A stretch of DNA of 64,000 bases from Novosphingobium capsulatum NBRC 12533 (GTDB lineage: Bacteria; Pseudomonadota; Alphaproteobacteria; Sphingomonadales; Sphingomonadaceae). The stretch is taken from assembly GCF_001598375.1 (NCBI RefSeq), contig NZ_BCYV01000013.1, positions 1-64,000 of the forward strand, in the 5' to 3' direction. Made by a program: the position numbers and the translations under genes. A model generated the notes under the pieces. The model was not told the origin of the DNA and searched no databases. It was given only the letters and a program-made list of their open reading frames with translations. This document shows, piece by piece, positions 8,350 to 17,482 of the stretch (position 1 is its first letter; the number at the start of each line of letters is the position of its first letter).

Positions 8350-9300
8350 ATGAAGCAGGGGGTTGGGCGCGCGCCGCAGGTTGGCGCGTCGCACCGTAAG
8401 GAGTGGGGACAAGTCGTGGTGCCGGGTGTCGGTGCGGGGCGGCGGCCGGTTGGCCGGCTGGTGCTGCGCGTGGCGGCCTTGGGTGCCTTGGCGTTGGGGG
8501 CGCTGCCGCTGGGCACTGCGGCGGCCCTGGCGCAGGATGCGGCCGTTTCCGACAAGACGCTCGAACTGGAATTCTGGCGTTCGGTATCGACCAGCAGCGA
8601 TCCCGAGATGTACGATGCCTATCTGCAGCAGTTTCCCAACGGTACCTTTGCCCCACTGGCCAAGGTGAAGGCCGCAGCGCTGCGGCGCGGGGCGACCAGT
8701 AGCACGGCGGCAGCGCCGGCTACGCCGCCTGCGCCGGCGATTGCCGCGCCAGTGCCGGTTGCCGCTGCGCCGGCCGCAGTCACCCCGCCGCCGGCAACTG
8801 CCCCAACCGCTGCGGTTACTGCCACCGCGCAGGCCGGGCCCAACGAAACCGCGGCAGCCAGCCTGCTGGCGAGCCTGGCCGCCGCGCAGGAAACCCCCGC
8901 GGCACCGGCCGCAGCTGCCTCTGCTGCAGCCCAGGCTGCCGCCCCGGCACCGCAGGACATTACAGCCGGTCGGCCCCATCTGGAAACGGTGCCGGCGGTC
9001 GTCCTGCCCGCCCGTTTTTGCAGTGCCGAGGAACGCAACGCCTTCCACGCGCAAACCTATCGCCCGGCCGGCGAAGCAGCCGAGGCCAACAACGGCAAGG
9101 CCATCGCCTATCTGCAATCGATCCAGGCCCGCTATGACGCGATGGCCGCAGGCGATGCCGACATGCGCAACGCGCTCGCCAAGGAAGCACGCGATTACAA
9201 GCCGATAGCCGACGCTGCCTTTCAGGCGCAACAGGCGCTGGTGCGCCAGTTCGATGCGCTAATGGCGGTTCCGATCACGTCTTGCGGAGTGGCCAAATGA
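8350..9300 (+). CDS. exported protein of unknown function with Ala/Pro-rich linker
   Basis: This frame encodes about 316 residues from ATG 8350. A GTG at 8416 preceded by AAGGAG is an alternative start that gives a shorter signal peptide (VLRVAALGALALGALPLG to ALAQ). After cleavage comes a short module, EFWRSVSTSSDP then MYDAYLQQFPNGTFAPLAKV, of a type often seen near TPR-like or caspase-like proteins. An Ala/Pro-rich linker of about 90 residues follows. The C-terminal part is helical with two cysteines (RFCSAEER and TSCGVAK) that could form a disulfide. No enzymatic motif was seen. Its stop overlaps the start of the next gene (ATGA), so the two are co-translated. Confidence 0.65.
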   Translation: MKQGVGRAPQVGASHRKEWGQVVVPGVGAGRRPVGRLVLRVAALGALALGALPLGTAAALAQDAAVSDKTLELEFWRSVSTSSDPEMYDAYLQQFPNGTFAPLAKVKAAALRRGATSSTAAAPATPPAPAIAAPVPVAAAPAAVTPPPATAPTAAVTATAQAGPNETAAASLLASLAAAQETPAAPAAAASAAAQAAAPAPQDITAGRPHLETVPAVVLPARFCSAEERNAFHAQTYRPAGEAAEANNGKAIAYLQSIQARYDAMAAGDADMRNALAKEARDYKPIADAAFQAQQALVRQFDALMAVPITSCGVAK

Positions 9301-9908
9301 TGCGACGCGTGCCCTTTGACCTGGCGACCCGAGGCGTGATGCTGGTCGCCCTTTGCCATGCCCCGCTGGCCCAGGCCGCCGCGCCGCCGCCGATCTCGCC
9401 ACCGGCCTCGTGCCTCGATAGCCCGACGTTCGAAGCCGCACGGTTTCATCAGTTCCAAACGATGATGATGACCGTGTCGCTGCGCTGCAAGAGCCACGGC
9501 ATGGATGTGGAAACCAGCTTTTCGCGCATGATGATCGTGCACCAGGGCGTGTTCGCGGCGGCCGACAAGGCCATCCGTGGCTACATCAGCCCGGCCCACG
9601 GCTTTGCCGACAAGCGCGCGTTCGATAGCTATGCCACGCTCGTGGCCAATCGCTATGGCGGCGGCGCCACCAACCTGCAGGCCTGCACCGCGATCGACCG
9701 GGCGATCAAGACGGTGACGGCCGACATCACCGGCGCCACGCTGCGCTTTGTGGCAACGGCCATGGTGGCCCACCCGGAAATGGAGCGCATGGCCTGCGCC
9801 CTGGTCGGTCAGCCTACCAGGCCTGGCACCACGCCCGCCCCGCCGGCCGCTGCCGGCGCGGCGACCATCGCAATGGCTAGGCCCGCAGCGCCACGGCCCG
9901 GCAAGTAG
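9297..9908 (+). CDS. small exported cysteine-containing protein, unknown function
   Basis: The start ATG at 9297 overlaps the stop of the upstream exported-protein gene. The protein has about 203 residues with a signal peptide (VMLVALCHAPLAQAAA). The mature part has four cysteines (PASCLDS, SLRCKSH, LQACTAI, RMACALV) spaced for two disulfides in a helical domain, and the C-terminus is Pro/Ala-rich. The family was not recognised. The tight coupling to the preceding exported protein suggests a shared periplasmic task. It converges on tesB with a 12-base gap. Confidence 0.65.
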   Translation: MMRRVPFDLATRGVMLVALCHAPLAQAAAPPPISPPASCLDSPTFEAARFHQFQTMMMTVSLRCKSHGMDVETSFSRMMIVHQGVFAAADKAIRGYISPAHGFADKRAFDSYATLVANRYGGGATNLQACTAIDRAIKTVTADITGATLRFVATAMVAHPEMERMACALVGQPTRPGTTPAPPAAAGAATIAMARPAAPRPGK

Positions 9909-9920
9909 CGCGGCGGCGGT

Positions 9921-10817
9921 TCAGGCGCGGCGGCGCACCAGGCCTTCTTGCGCGGTTTGCGCCACCAGGCGGCCATCCTGGGTAAAGATGCGGCCACGGC
10001 TGAAACCGCGCATGTTCCCGGCCCAAGGGCTGTCGCAGGCATAGAGCAGCCATTGATCGGCGCGGGCATCGGCGTGGAACCACAGCGCATGGTCAAGGCT
10101 GGCCACCTGGGCGCTGCCGGCCTTGCCGCTGATGCCATGGGGCAGCAGGCTGGTGCCCAGCAAGGTCATGTCGCTGACATAGGCGATCACCGCGCGGTGC
10201 AGCGCCGGATCATCGGGCAGCGGCGCCACGCAACGCAACCAGGTGTGCGCCACCGGTTCGGCCGGGGTTTCGCGCAGCCAGTTGAGCGGTTCGGCCGGGC
10301 GCATCTCGATCGCGCGCGGCCGCGACAGCAGGGCGCGGCGCTGCTCTGACAGGCGATCGGCATAGATCGTCAGCAGGTCTGCCTCGCTCGGCAGGTCATC
10401 GGGGCTGGGCACCGAAGGCATCGGCAGGCCGTGCTGCAGGGCAAGGCTCTCGCCGGCCTCGCTACGGCGGTGGAACGAGGCCGTCATGGTGAAGATCGGC
10501 GCGTCGCCCTGGCTTGCCACCACGCGGCGGTTGGCAAAGTTGCCGCCATCGAGATCGCGCATCACGGTATAGCGCGTGTCGGCATCCTCGCTGCCCGGGC
10601 GCAGGAAATAGGCATGCAGCGAATGCACCGGCCGATCGGCGGCGACGGTGGCCTGCGCGGCGGCAAGCGCCTGCGCCACGATCTGCCCGTCAAACACGCG
10701 TCCCACGCCGCCGGGCTTGCGCGGCCCGGTAAAGAGATCGGCGCCGGCCTCGGGCTGAACCGTCAGCAGCCGGACAAGGCCGGCGGCCGTCGCGGCAGGA
10801 TCATTGGAATCGGACAT
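9921..10817 (-). CDS. tesB: acyl-CoA thioesterase II
   Basis: This protein of about 298 residues starts at MSDSNDPAAT (ATG 10817; an upstream in-frame ATG at 10844 is less likely). It has the double hot-dog fold of TesB. GGQ-like FDGQIVAQALAAAQAT lies near residue 45 and SLHAYFLRPG near 70. The second hot-dog domain contains SLDHALWFH, with the catalytic aspartate, and ends SRGRIFTQDGRLVA then QEGLVR, with the catalytic glutamine. It hydrolyses acyl-CoA to free fatty acid and CoA. It is alone on its strand, convergent with the exported-protein pair. Confidence 0.93.
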   Translation of the reverse strand: MSDSNDPAATAAGLVRLLTVQPEAGADLFTGPRKPGGVGRVFDGQIVAQALAAAQATVAADRPVHSLHAYFLRPGSEDADTRYTVMRDLDGGNFANRRVVASQGDAPIFTMTASFHRRSEAGESLALQHGLPMPSVPSPDDLPSEADLLTIYADRLSEQRRALLSRPRAIEMRPAEPLNWLRETPAEPVAHTWLRCVAPLPDDPALHRAVIAYVSDMTLLGTSLLPHGISGKAGSAQVASLDHALWFHADARADQWLLYACDSPWAGNMRGFSRGRIFTQDGRLVAQTAQEGLVRRRA

Positions 10818-10946
10818 CAGAGTGGAAGAGAGCGGGTGCAGCATGATCGCGCGCCTATTCCAGGCGTTCCGCCAAGGTCAACGCATCGCGGCGGCTCGTC
10901 ACAAATATGAAACCAGGGGCAGGTGATGAACCACCCGGGCCAGGAA

Positions 10947-10984
10947 ACAGGCCCCGCCCAGCCTTGCGGCCAGACGGGGCCTGT
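10947..10984 (-). terminator. hairpin, candidate terminator of hppA
   Basis: ACAGGCCCCG (10947-10956) pairs perfectly with CGGGGCCTGT (10975-10984) across an 18-base loop, about 110 bases past the hppA stop codon. No good U-tract follows on either strand, so the termination function is tentative. Confidence 0.4.
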
Positions 10985-11091
10985 CCTTCTCCTCCCCAAC
11001 CTCGGGCCCATGCGGGCGGGGTTTTCCCCGCTTTTCCGCGTGTCTGCCGTGGGCCACCGGTCCAGCATGCCGGCAGCCCACGGAAGCCGGT

Positions 11092-13191
11092 TCAGCCTGC
11101 CGCGTGGCTGGCCAGGGCGGCCAGCAGCAGCAGGGCAACGATATTGGTGATCTTGATCATCGGGTTCACGGCCGGGCCAGCCGTGTCCTTGTAAGGATCG
11201 CCCACGGTGTCACCGGTCACCGCCGCCTTGTGCGCGTCGGAACCCTTGCCGCCGTAATGGCCATCCTCGATATACTTCTTGGCGTTGTCCCACGCCCCGC
11301 CGCCTGATGTCATCGACAGGGCCACGAACAGCCCGCCCACGATCACGCCCAGCAGCAGCGCGCCCAGCGCGGCAAAGGCATTGGCCTGCCCTGCCACCGC
11401 CATGATCACGAAATAGACCGCGATCGGCGCCAGCACCGGCAGCAGCGAGGGCAGGATCATCTCCTTGATCGCCGCCCGCGTGACCAGGTCCACCGTGCGG
11501 GCATAGTCCGGGCGGCTGGTGCCGGCCATGATGCCCGGATCGGCGGCGAACTGCTCGCGCACGTCCACCACCACGTCGCCAGCGGCGCGGCCTACGGCGG
11601 TCATCCCCATCGCGCCGAACAGATAGGGCAGCAGCGCGCCCAGCAGCAGCCCGACGATGACATAGGGATTTTCCAGGCTGAAATCGACATTCAGATCCGG
11701 GAAGAACTCGCGCAGGTCAGTGGTATAGGCGGCAAACAGCACCAGCGCGGCAAGCCCGGCCGAACCGATGGCATAGCCCTTGGTGACCGCCTTGGTGGTG
11801 TTGCCCACCGCGTCGAGCGCATCGGTGCGTTCGCGCACGGTGTCTTCCAGGCCGGCCATTTCGGCAATGCCGCCGGCATTATCGGTTACCGGGCCATAGG
11901 CGTCGAGCGCCACGACCATGCCGGCCAGCGCCAGCATTGCCGTCGCGGCATAGGCAATGCCGATCAGCCCGGCGAGCTGATAGGCGACGATGATACCCGC
12001 GCAGATCACCAGCGTGGGCAGGGCCGTGGCTTCCAGGCTGACGGCCAGGCCCTGGATCACGTTGGTGCCGTGGCCGGTGACCGATGCCTTGGCGATCGAT
12101 CGCACCGGGCGATAGCCGGTGCCGGTGTAGTATTCGGTGATCCAGATGATCAGCCCGGTGATCGCCAGGCCGACCAGCGCGCAATAGAACAGCGTGCGGC
12201 CGGTAAAGCCCTGGTCGCCGATCGGCGCTTCCATGCTGCCCAGCGCGGCCTGCGTGGCGAACCAGATCGCCGGGATCGAAAGCAGCGCGGTGACCAGGAA
12301 GCCCTTGTACATGGCGCCCATGATGTTGTTGCTGCGCCCCAGCTTGACGAAATAGGTGCCGATGATCGAGGTGACAATGCAGACCCCGCCGATCAGCAGG
12401 GGCAGCGACATCAGCGGCAGCAGCAGATCGCCCACGCCCTTGATCAGCAGCGCCGTCAGCACCATCGTGGCACCCACGGTGACGACATAGGTTTCGAACA
12501 GATCGGCCGCCATGCCGGCGCAATCGCCCACATTGTCGCCCACGTTGTCGGCGATCACCGCCGGATTGCGTGGGTCATCCTCGGGAATGCCGGCTTCCAC
12601 CTTGCCCACCAGATCGGCGCCCACGTCGGCCGCCTTGGTAAAGATGCCGCCGCCCAGCCGGGCAAAGATCGACACCAGCGAGGCGCCCAGCGCCAGCGTG
12701 GTGAGCGCGGTGACGACGGTGCGATCGCCCGGGGCATAGCCCGCTACGAACACCAGATACCAGAAGAAGCCCGCGATCGCGAGCAGGGCCAGGCCCGCCA
12801 CCAGCATGCCGGTGATCGCCCCGGCGCGGAACGCCAGGGTAAGGCCTTGTTGCAGGCCGCTTTGCGCGGCAGCGGCGGTGCGCACGTTGGCCCGCACCGA
12901 CACGTTCATGCCGATGAAGCCAGCCACGCCCGAAAGCACGGCACCAATGACAAAGCCCAGCGCCGGCAGCGGGTGCAGCGTCATCGAAACGATGGCGGCC
13001 ACGACCACGCCGACCAGGGCGATGGTGCCGTACTGGCGTTTGAGATAGGCCTGCGCCCCTTCCTGGATGGCGCCGGCAATGTCTTGCATTTTCTGGTTTC
13101 CGGCCGGGCTTCCCAGCACCTGACGGCTGGTAATGAAGCCATAAAGCACAGCCAGTAACCCCAACCCGATTGCGGTTACGACAAGGTTCAC
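11092..13191 (-). CDS. hppA: membrane-bound proton-translocating pyrophosphatase
   Basis: This 699-residue polytopic membrane protein couples hydrolysis of pyrophosphate to proton pumping across the inner membrane. The PPi-binding loop region is clear: [18 protein letters not shown], then [20 protein letters not shown], around residues 185-225. The motif [18 protein letters not shown] near residue 460 carries lysine in GNTTKA. In this family that lysine marks the potassium-independent H+-PPases, as in Rhodospirillum rubrum. The start codon is GTG (13189-13191), giving [13 protein letters not shown] as the first membrane segment. Length is standard. Confidence 0.96.
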   Translation of the reverse strand: MNLVVTAIGLGLLAVLYGFITSRQVLGSPAGNQKMQDIAGAIQEGAQAYLKRQYGTIALVGVVVAAIVSMTLHPLPALGFVIGAVLSGVAGFIGMNVSVRANVRTAAAAQSGLQQGLTLAFRAGAITGMLVAGLALLAIAGFFWYLVFVAGYAPGDRTVVTALTTLALGASLVSIFARLGGGIFTKAADVGADLVGKVEAGIPEDDPRNPAVIADNVGDNVGDCAGMAADLFETYVVTVGATMVLTALLIKGVGDLLLPLMSLPLLIGGVCIVTSIIGTYFVKLGRSNNIMGAMYKGFLVTALLSIPAIWFATQAALGSMEAPIGDQGFTGRTLFYCALVGLAITGLIIWITEYYTGTGYRPVRSIAKASVTGHGTNVIQGLAVSLEATALPTLVICAGIIVAYQLAGLIGIAYAATAMLALAGMVVALDAYGPVTDNAGGIAEMAGLEDTVRERTDALDAVGNTTKAVTKGYAIGSAGLAALVLFAAYTTDLREFFPDLNVDFSLENPYVIVGLLLGALLPYLFGAMGMTAVGRAAGDVVVDVREQFAADPGIMAGTSRPDYARTVDLVTRAAIKEMILPSLLPVLAPIAVYFVIMAVAGQANAFAALGALLLGVIVGGLFVALSMTSGGGAWDNAKKYIEDGHYGGKGSDAHKAAVTGDTVGDPYKDTAGPAVNPMIKITNIVALLLLAALASHAAG

Positions 13192-13347
13192 GATGGCATC
13201 CCCCTAACTTCCCGTGCCCCGGCTTGTTTGTGTGCCAGGTACACCATGTCCCCGCACTTTGGTTGGGAACCAGATGGAAGCTAAATCATTTGCCGCCGCT
13301 CGCAAGCGGTATTGTACGGTTGTTCGGTTATTCCCGGCGACTACGTT

Positions 13348-14235
13348 TTAGCCGCGGTGTTCATAGCCCAGCGGCCCTTGCGGGCAGGCGCCATCGAGCA
13401 GCAAGGGTACGGGGCCAGCGGTCTGCGCCTCGCCGATGCAGGTGGCCGGGCAGGGGGGCGTGGTGCCCGCTGGCAGGGTGAACAGCAGTTCGTAGTCATC
13501 ACCCCATGACAGCGCCTCTTGCCGGCGGGCAGAGGGAAGGTCTGGCGGCACGGGGCAGGCGGCGCTGTCGATTGCCAGGGTCACGCCGCTGGCACGGGCC
13601 ATGCGCGTCGCATCGAGCAGCAGCCCGTCCGACACGTCCATCATCGCGCCAACCAGGGGGGCCAGCGCCCGCCCTTCGGCCAGGCGCGGCACCGGGCGGG
13701 CAAAGCGCGTGGTATCGCGGCCAGTGCGCCCCTCGCGCCCGTCACGCAGCGCCTCGAACCCCAGCATGGCATCGCCCAGGCTGCCGGTGACCCACAGCCT
13801 GTCGCCCACCTGTGCGCCGCTGCGCGTGGGCACCGGGCAATGCGTGGCGCGGCCCAGCGCGGTAAGGCCATGGGCCGCCGGGCCGACCCGGCGCACGGTG
13901 TCTCCGCCCAGCAGCGGCACGGCAAACGCCGCCAGCGCCTCCGCCAGCCCGGCCAGGAACCGCTCTTCGCCGCCACCCAGGCCATAGCCCAGCAGCACGC
14001 CCAGCGGCGCCGCGCCCTTGGCCGCCAGATCGGACAGGTTGGTCGCCACCAGTTTCCACGCCACGTCGGCCGGGTCCTGGCCGGGCAGCCAGTGCACGCC
14101 TTCCACCATCATGTCGTGGGTGAGCACGAGATGCTCCCCGCCCAGCGCGATCACCGCCACGTCATCGTCCAGCCCGCGCGCGGCAGGGTCTGGCGCCAGG
14201 GCGCGCAGGGCGGTGATGAAGGCTGCTTCGTCCAT
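13348..14235 (-). CDS. thiL: thiamine-monophosphate kinase
   Basis: This 295-residue ThiL phosphorylates thiamine monophosphate to the active diphosphate. GLDDDVAVI near residue 22 holds the metal-binding aspartates. THDMMVEGVHW (about 40-50), NLSDLAAKGA (about 67), GGDTVRR (about 110) and DVSDGLLLD (about 200) are the family's motifs in order, and SWGDDYELLF lies near the C-terminus. It is not beside nusB here, unlike in many proteobacteria. It diverges from the TetR gene. Confidence 0.95.
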   Translation of the reverse strand: MDEAAFITALRALAPDPAARGLDDDVAVIALGGEHLVLTHDMMVEGVHWLPGQDPADVAWKLVATNLSDLAAKGAAPLGVLLGYGLGGGEERFLAGLAEALAAFAVPLLGGDTVRRVGPAAHGLTALGRATHCPVPTRSGAQVGDRLWVTGSLGDAMLGFEALRDGREGRTGRDTTRFARPVPRLAEGRALAPLVGAMMDVSDGLLLDATRMARASGVTLAIDSAACPVPPDLPSARRQEALSWGDDYELLFTLPAGTTPPCPATCIGEAQTAGPVPLLLDGACPQGPLGYEHRG

Positions 14236-14330
14236 GGGTGCTGCGGTAGTGGCTGAAGCGTTGTTTGCAAGTAGCTTGACCCTGGCTGGCCGCGCCGCCT
14301 AATCGATCGGTTGAAGAGGACCACGGCGAC

Positions 14331-14999
14331 ATGACCAACGCAGGACCACAGACCGCGCACGACCATGCTGCGCGGCCGCCTGATGCGGCCGCTGCACCGG
14401 GCGGCGCACGCGATCTGCTACTGGCGGCGGCCTCTGCGGTGATGCGCGAGGGCGACCTGGTCGATATCTCGCTGTCCGAACTCTCGCTGCGCTCGGGCCT
14501 CAATTCGGCGCTGGTGAAGTATTACTTCGGCAACAAGGCCGGGCTGCTCACCGCGCTGCTCGATCGCGACATGGCCGAGATCGTCCGCTCGGTCGACGCC
14601 CTGGTGGCCAAGGGCGACATGGCCCCGCAGGACAAGCTGCGCCACCACATTTCCTGCTGCATCGATACCTATTACCGCTACCCCTATCTCAACCGCCTGC
14701 TCATGCGCCTGGTGCGCGATAGCGACGATGCCGAGGCGCGGCGTATCGCCGACAAGTACCTGCGCCCGCTTAGCCGCGCCTATGACCAGCTGATCGGCGA
14801 AGGGGTGAAAAGCGGGGTGTTCCGCCCGATCGATCCGCAGATGTTCTATTTCACCGTCAGCGGCGCGGCTGACCGGTTCTTTTCCGCGCGGCTGGTGCTG
14901 CGCCACTGCTTTGGCCAGGATTCGTTGACCGAACAGCTGCGCGACCGCTATCGCGAACACACGGTTGATTTCATCATGGCGGGCATTCTTGCAGACTGA
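14331..14999 (+). CDS. TetR/AcrR family transcriptional regulator
   Basis: This is a 222-residue regulator. The helix-turn-helix follows a Pro/Ala-rich N-terminal tail: DISLSELSLRSGLNSALVKY then YFGNKAGLLTALLDRDM (about residues 45-85). The remainder is an all-helical ligand/dimerisation domain. The last eleven bases overlap the probable start of mtnP, which suggests co-transcription. It diverges from thiL across about 95 bases, where its own operator may lie. Its ligand is unknown. Confidence 0.88.
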   Translation: MTNAGPQTAHDHAARPPDAAAAPGGARDLLLAAASAVMREGDLVDISLSELSLRSGLNSALVKYYFGNKAGLLTALLDRDMAEIVRSVDALVAKGDMAPQDKLRHHISCCIDTYYRYPYLNRLLMRLVRDSDDAEARRIADKYLRPLSRAYDQLIGEGVKSGVFRPIDPQMFYFTVSGAADRFFSARLVLRHCFGQDSLTEQLRDRYREHTVDFIMAGILAD

Positions 15000-15885
15000 A
15001 CAGGAAACCCAGGCGCCGGGCGCGCGCTGGCGCATCGGGGTGATCGGCGGCTCGGGGATCTATGATCTTTCGGTGCTGGACGATGTGCAGGAAATCGCGG
15101 TGCAATCGCCGTTTGGCGCGTCATCCGGGCCGGTTACGCTGGGGCGCATCGGCGGGCAGGAATTCGTGTTCCTGGCGCGCCACGGCGCCGGGCACCGGAT
15201 TTCCCCCGAAGCCATCAACCACCGCGCCAACATCGACGTGATGAAGCGCTGCGGGGTGACCGACCTTGTCGCCATTTCCGCGATCGGCTCGCTGCGCGAA
15301 GAGCTGGCACCGGGCAGCTTCGTGGCGGTGGACCAGTTCATCGATCGCACCCATGGCCGGCCGCAAAGCTTTTTCGGGGAAGGGCTGGTGGCCCATGTCT
15401 CGCTCGCCGATCCGGTCTGTGCGCGGCTGTCGGGCCTTCTTGCCGATGCGGCCCAGGCCGCCGGGGCCAGCGTGCACCGGGGTGGTTGCTATCTGGCGAT
15501 GCAGGGGCCGCAGTTTTCCACCCGCGCGGAAAGCCGCCTCTACCGCCAATGGGGTGCCGACGTGATCGGCATGACCGCCATGCCCGAGGCGCGCCTCGCG
15601 CGCGAGGCAGAGCTGCCCTATGCCCTGATCGGCATGGTCACCGATTACGATGCCTGGCGCGACGGCGATCATGTCGACGTTGCCCAGGTGCTGTCGGTGA
15701 TGCGCGGCAATGCCGCAACGGCGAAGGCCACTGTCGTGGCGCTGGCCGGTCTTTTGCCGCAGCTGCGCACGCCCAGTCCGATCGACCGCGCGCTCGACGG
15801 CGCGATCATGACGGCGCCGGCGCAGCGCGATCCCGTGCTGGTCGCCCGGCTGGGTGCGGTGGCGGGCAGGGCGCTCAAGGCATAG
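14989..15885 (+). CDS. mtnP: S-methyl-5'-thioadenosine phosphorylase
   Basis: This protein of about 298 residues belongs to the purine nucleoside phosphorylase/MTAP family, which cleaves methylthioadenosine with phosphate to adenine and methylthioribose-1-phosphate. IGVIGGSGIYDL at the N-terminus is the phosphate-binding loop. RHGAGHRISPEAINHRANI, GPQFSTRAE and GMTAMPEARLAREAEL, followed by MVTDYDAW, are family motifs. The TDYD pair of aspartates favours adenine nucleosides (MTA) over the methylthioinosine enzyme. No ATG precedes the domain. TTG at 14989 (or TTG 14965) is the likely start, overlapping tetR. Confidence 0.9.
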   Translation: MQTEQETQAPGARWRIGVIGGSGIYDLSVLDDVQEIAVQSPFGASSGPVTLGRIGGQEFVFLARHGAGHRISPEAINHRANIDVMKRCGVTDLVAISAIGSLREELAPGSFVAVDQFIDRTHGRPQSFFGEGLVAHVSLADPVCARLSGLLADAAQAAGASVHRGGCYLAMQGPQFSTRAESRLYRQWGADVIGMTAMPEARLAREAELPYALIGMVTDYDAWRDGDHVDVAQVLSVMRGNAATAKATVVALAGLLPQLRTPSPIDRALDGAIMTAPAQRDPVLVARLGAVAGRALKA

Positions 15886-15918
15886 CCGACAGGCGGCTGC
15901 GGTCTGTGATCCTGTTGC

Positions 15919-15950
15919 ATCGCAGCGCGTATCGAAAGTTGCGCTGCGAT
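15919..15950 (+). terminator. candidate terminator after mtnP
   Basis: ATCGCAGCGC (15919-15928) and GCGCTGCGAT (15941-15950) form a perfect 10-bp stem with a 12-base loop, 33 bases after the mtnP stop. It is followed by AGCTTGTCTTG, a weak U-tract. Confidence 0.55.
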
Positions 15951-16018
15951 AGCTTGTCTTGCACGATTGCAAGAGTTCATAGCGATTAAAGAGAAATATC
16001 GTTATTGCCATTGCCGCT

Positions 16019-16039
16019 GGTTTCCGTAGATACGAAACC
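16019..16039. promoter_or_regulatory. inverted repeat abutting the marR start codon
   Basis: GGTTTC (16019-16024) and GAAACC (16034-16039) flank a 9-base spacer and end directly at the ATG of the MarR gene at 16040. No Shine-Dalgarno sequence is visible there, so the transcript may be leaderless. The position fits an autoregulatory MarR operator. Confidence 0.4.
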
Positions 16040-16498
16040 ATGCCCGGAACCCAGACCCGTCTTGCCGAATTCGTGCCCTATCGCATGGCCATCACCTCTG
16101 GTGCGGTGAGCCAGGCCATTGCCAACGAATATCGTATGCAATTCGGGCTCAAAATCTCGGAATGGCGGGTCATGGCGGTGCTCGGCGATGCCGGCCCGCT
16201 GACCCAGCGCGACCTGGTGCGCGCTACCCAGATGGACAAGGTTGCCGTCAATCGCGCGTGCAAGGTGCTGGAGGATCGCAACCTGCTGCAGCGCAGCCCG
16301 AATGTGGCCGATGGACGCTCCCACCATCTCGAACTTACCGCCGAAGGCCGCGCCATCCATGCCCAGATTTGGCCGCAAGCGCTTGAAATTTACGAGGAAA
16401 TATTCTCCGCACTGACCCCGCGCGAAACCGAGAAGCTGCGTGCCCTGCTCGACAAGCTGCTGGGCGCGGTGCGGCGGTTCGAAGCGCGCGCCAAGTAA
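16040..16498 (+). CDS. MarR family transcriptional regulator
   Basis: This 152-residue winged-helix regulator has LKISEWRVMAVLGDAGPLTQ followed by DLVRATQMDKVAVNRACKVL as its helix-turn-helix (about residues 35-80). The wing is SPNVADGRSHHLELTAEG, and a C-terminal dimerisation helix ends the protein. It is followed after 71 bases by a fumarylacetoacetase-like gene. MarR regulators are frequent beside aromatic (homogentisate) catabolism genes, so this one may control that neighbour. It is probably autoregulated through the inverted repeat at its start codon. Confidence 0.9.
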   Translation: MPGTQTRLAEFVPYRMAITSGAVSQAIANEYRMQFGLKISEWRVMAVLGDAGPLTQRDLVRATQMDKVAVNRACKVLEDRNLLQRSPNVADGRSHHLELTAEGRAIHAQIWPQALEIYEEIFSALTPRETEKLRALLDKLLGAVRRFEARAK

Positions 16499-16569
16499 CG
16501 TACAAGACAAAAACCATACCAGAATAGAACCGGGATAATATCGTCGCAGCTGAAACAGGAGAGGTGAAC

Positions 16570-17331
16570 ATGAAACTGGCATCGTTGCCGCAGGGGCGCG
16601 ATGGGCGCCTGATCGTGGTGTCCGACGATCTCGCCTGGTATGCCGACGCCGATCATGTGGTGCCGACGATGCAGCGGCTGCTGGACGAATGGCACCGCCA
16701 CGCCGATCTTCTCGAAAGCCTGAGCATCGAACTGGCGCACGGGGCGATCCCGCGCAAACGCTTTCACGAACGCGAGGCGGCCGCGCCCCTGCCGCGTACG
16801 TTTCACTGGACCGATTCGGCCGATGCCCTGCGCCACCAGCCTGGCGACGGGCTGATGGGCGCGCGCGATCCGCTGCGCCGGCCCGGTGCCTCGGCGGTGG
16901 GCCTGGTGGCGATGACGGCCGATGTGCCGCAAGGCGCCAGCGCGGCCGAGGCCTTGGGCCGGGTGCGCCTGGTCGGCCTGGCCCACGCGGTTGCCGTGCA
17001 GAGCGCACCAGGGGCCACGGGGCATTTCTCGCCGGTCTTCGTCACGCCCTCGGCGCTGGCGGAAGCGTGGGTGGATGGCGCGTTGGCCGTGCCGCTCAAG
17101 GTGACGCGGGGCAGCCACACCCAGGACGTGATCCTGCCGCCCACCCTGGGCGATACCATCGCCGGTCTGGCCGCCGAACGCGCTCTCGCCGCCGGAACCC
17201 TGGTCAGCCTGTCGGCGCCGCTGCCCGGCGATCCGCTGGGGCCGGGCGAAACCCTGCGCGTCGAAGCCCGCAACAGTGCCGGGCGCAGCCTGTTTGGTGC
17301 GATCGAGCAGGCCGTGCGCGTTCCTGCTTGA
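16570..17331 (+). CDS. shortened, probably inactive fumarylacetoacetate hydrolase-like protein
   Basis: The N-terminal MKLASLPQGRDGRLIVVSDD matches the N-terminal domain of the bacterial fumarylacetoacetase group. PLPRTFHWTDSADALRH, ALGRVRLVGLAHAVAV and FSPVFVTPSALAEAWVDG align with later parts of the family. At 253 residues it is about 75 shorter than usual. By reading alignment, the metal-binding E-x-E segment is replaced by SAVGLVAMT, and the third ligand in the LVNDVS segment is replaced by GLAHAVA. The terminal GTVSN motif is also gone. It is therefore probably not a hydrolase. ATG 16570 follows AGGAGAGG at good spacing; GTG 16564 is possible. Confidence 0.7.
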   Translation: MKLASLPQGRDGRLIVVSDDLAWYADADHVVPTMQRLLDEWHRHADLLESLSIELAHGAIPRKRFHEREAAAPLPRTFHWTDSADALRHQPGDGLMGARDPLRRPGASAVGLVAMTADVPQGASAAEALGRVRLVGLAHAVAVQSAPGATGHFSPVFVTPSALAEAWVDGALAVPLKVTRGSHTQDVILPPTLGDTIAGLAAERALAAGTLVSLSAPLPGDPLGPGETLRVEARNSAGRSLFGAIEQAVRVPA

Positions 17332-17357
17332 GGTTTGGCGGTACAGTGTCAGGCCCA

Positions 17358-17457
17358 GCACCACCCCCCGACCCCCTCCTCTAAAGAGGATGGGGAGTTA
17401 AAGCACTGACAATAAAAGCCCCCTCCTCTTCAGAGGAGGGGGGGTGGTGCGAAGCCC
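17358..17457. repeat. pair of inverted palindromic repeats (family A) between convergent genes
   Basis: Two opposed units of the dispersed repeat occur here. A degenerate unit at 17358-17397 (CACCACCCCCCGACCCCCTC tail and core) faces a clean unit at 17418-17457 (CCCCCTCCTCTTCAGAGGAG core, GGTGGTGCGAAG tail). The tails point outward. The cores are self-complementary and can form strong hairpins. They lie between the FAH-like gene and tadC, whose 3' ends converge. Confidence 0.85.
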
Positions 17458-17482
17458 GGCACCAAACCCGCCGCGCAGAGCC

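Noticed and set aside
16499..16569. Possible small ORF between marR and the FAH-like gene.
   Set aside because: The gap only contains the Shine-Dalgarno sequence of the next gene and AT-rich leader sequence.
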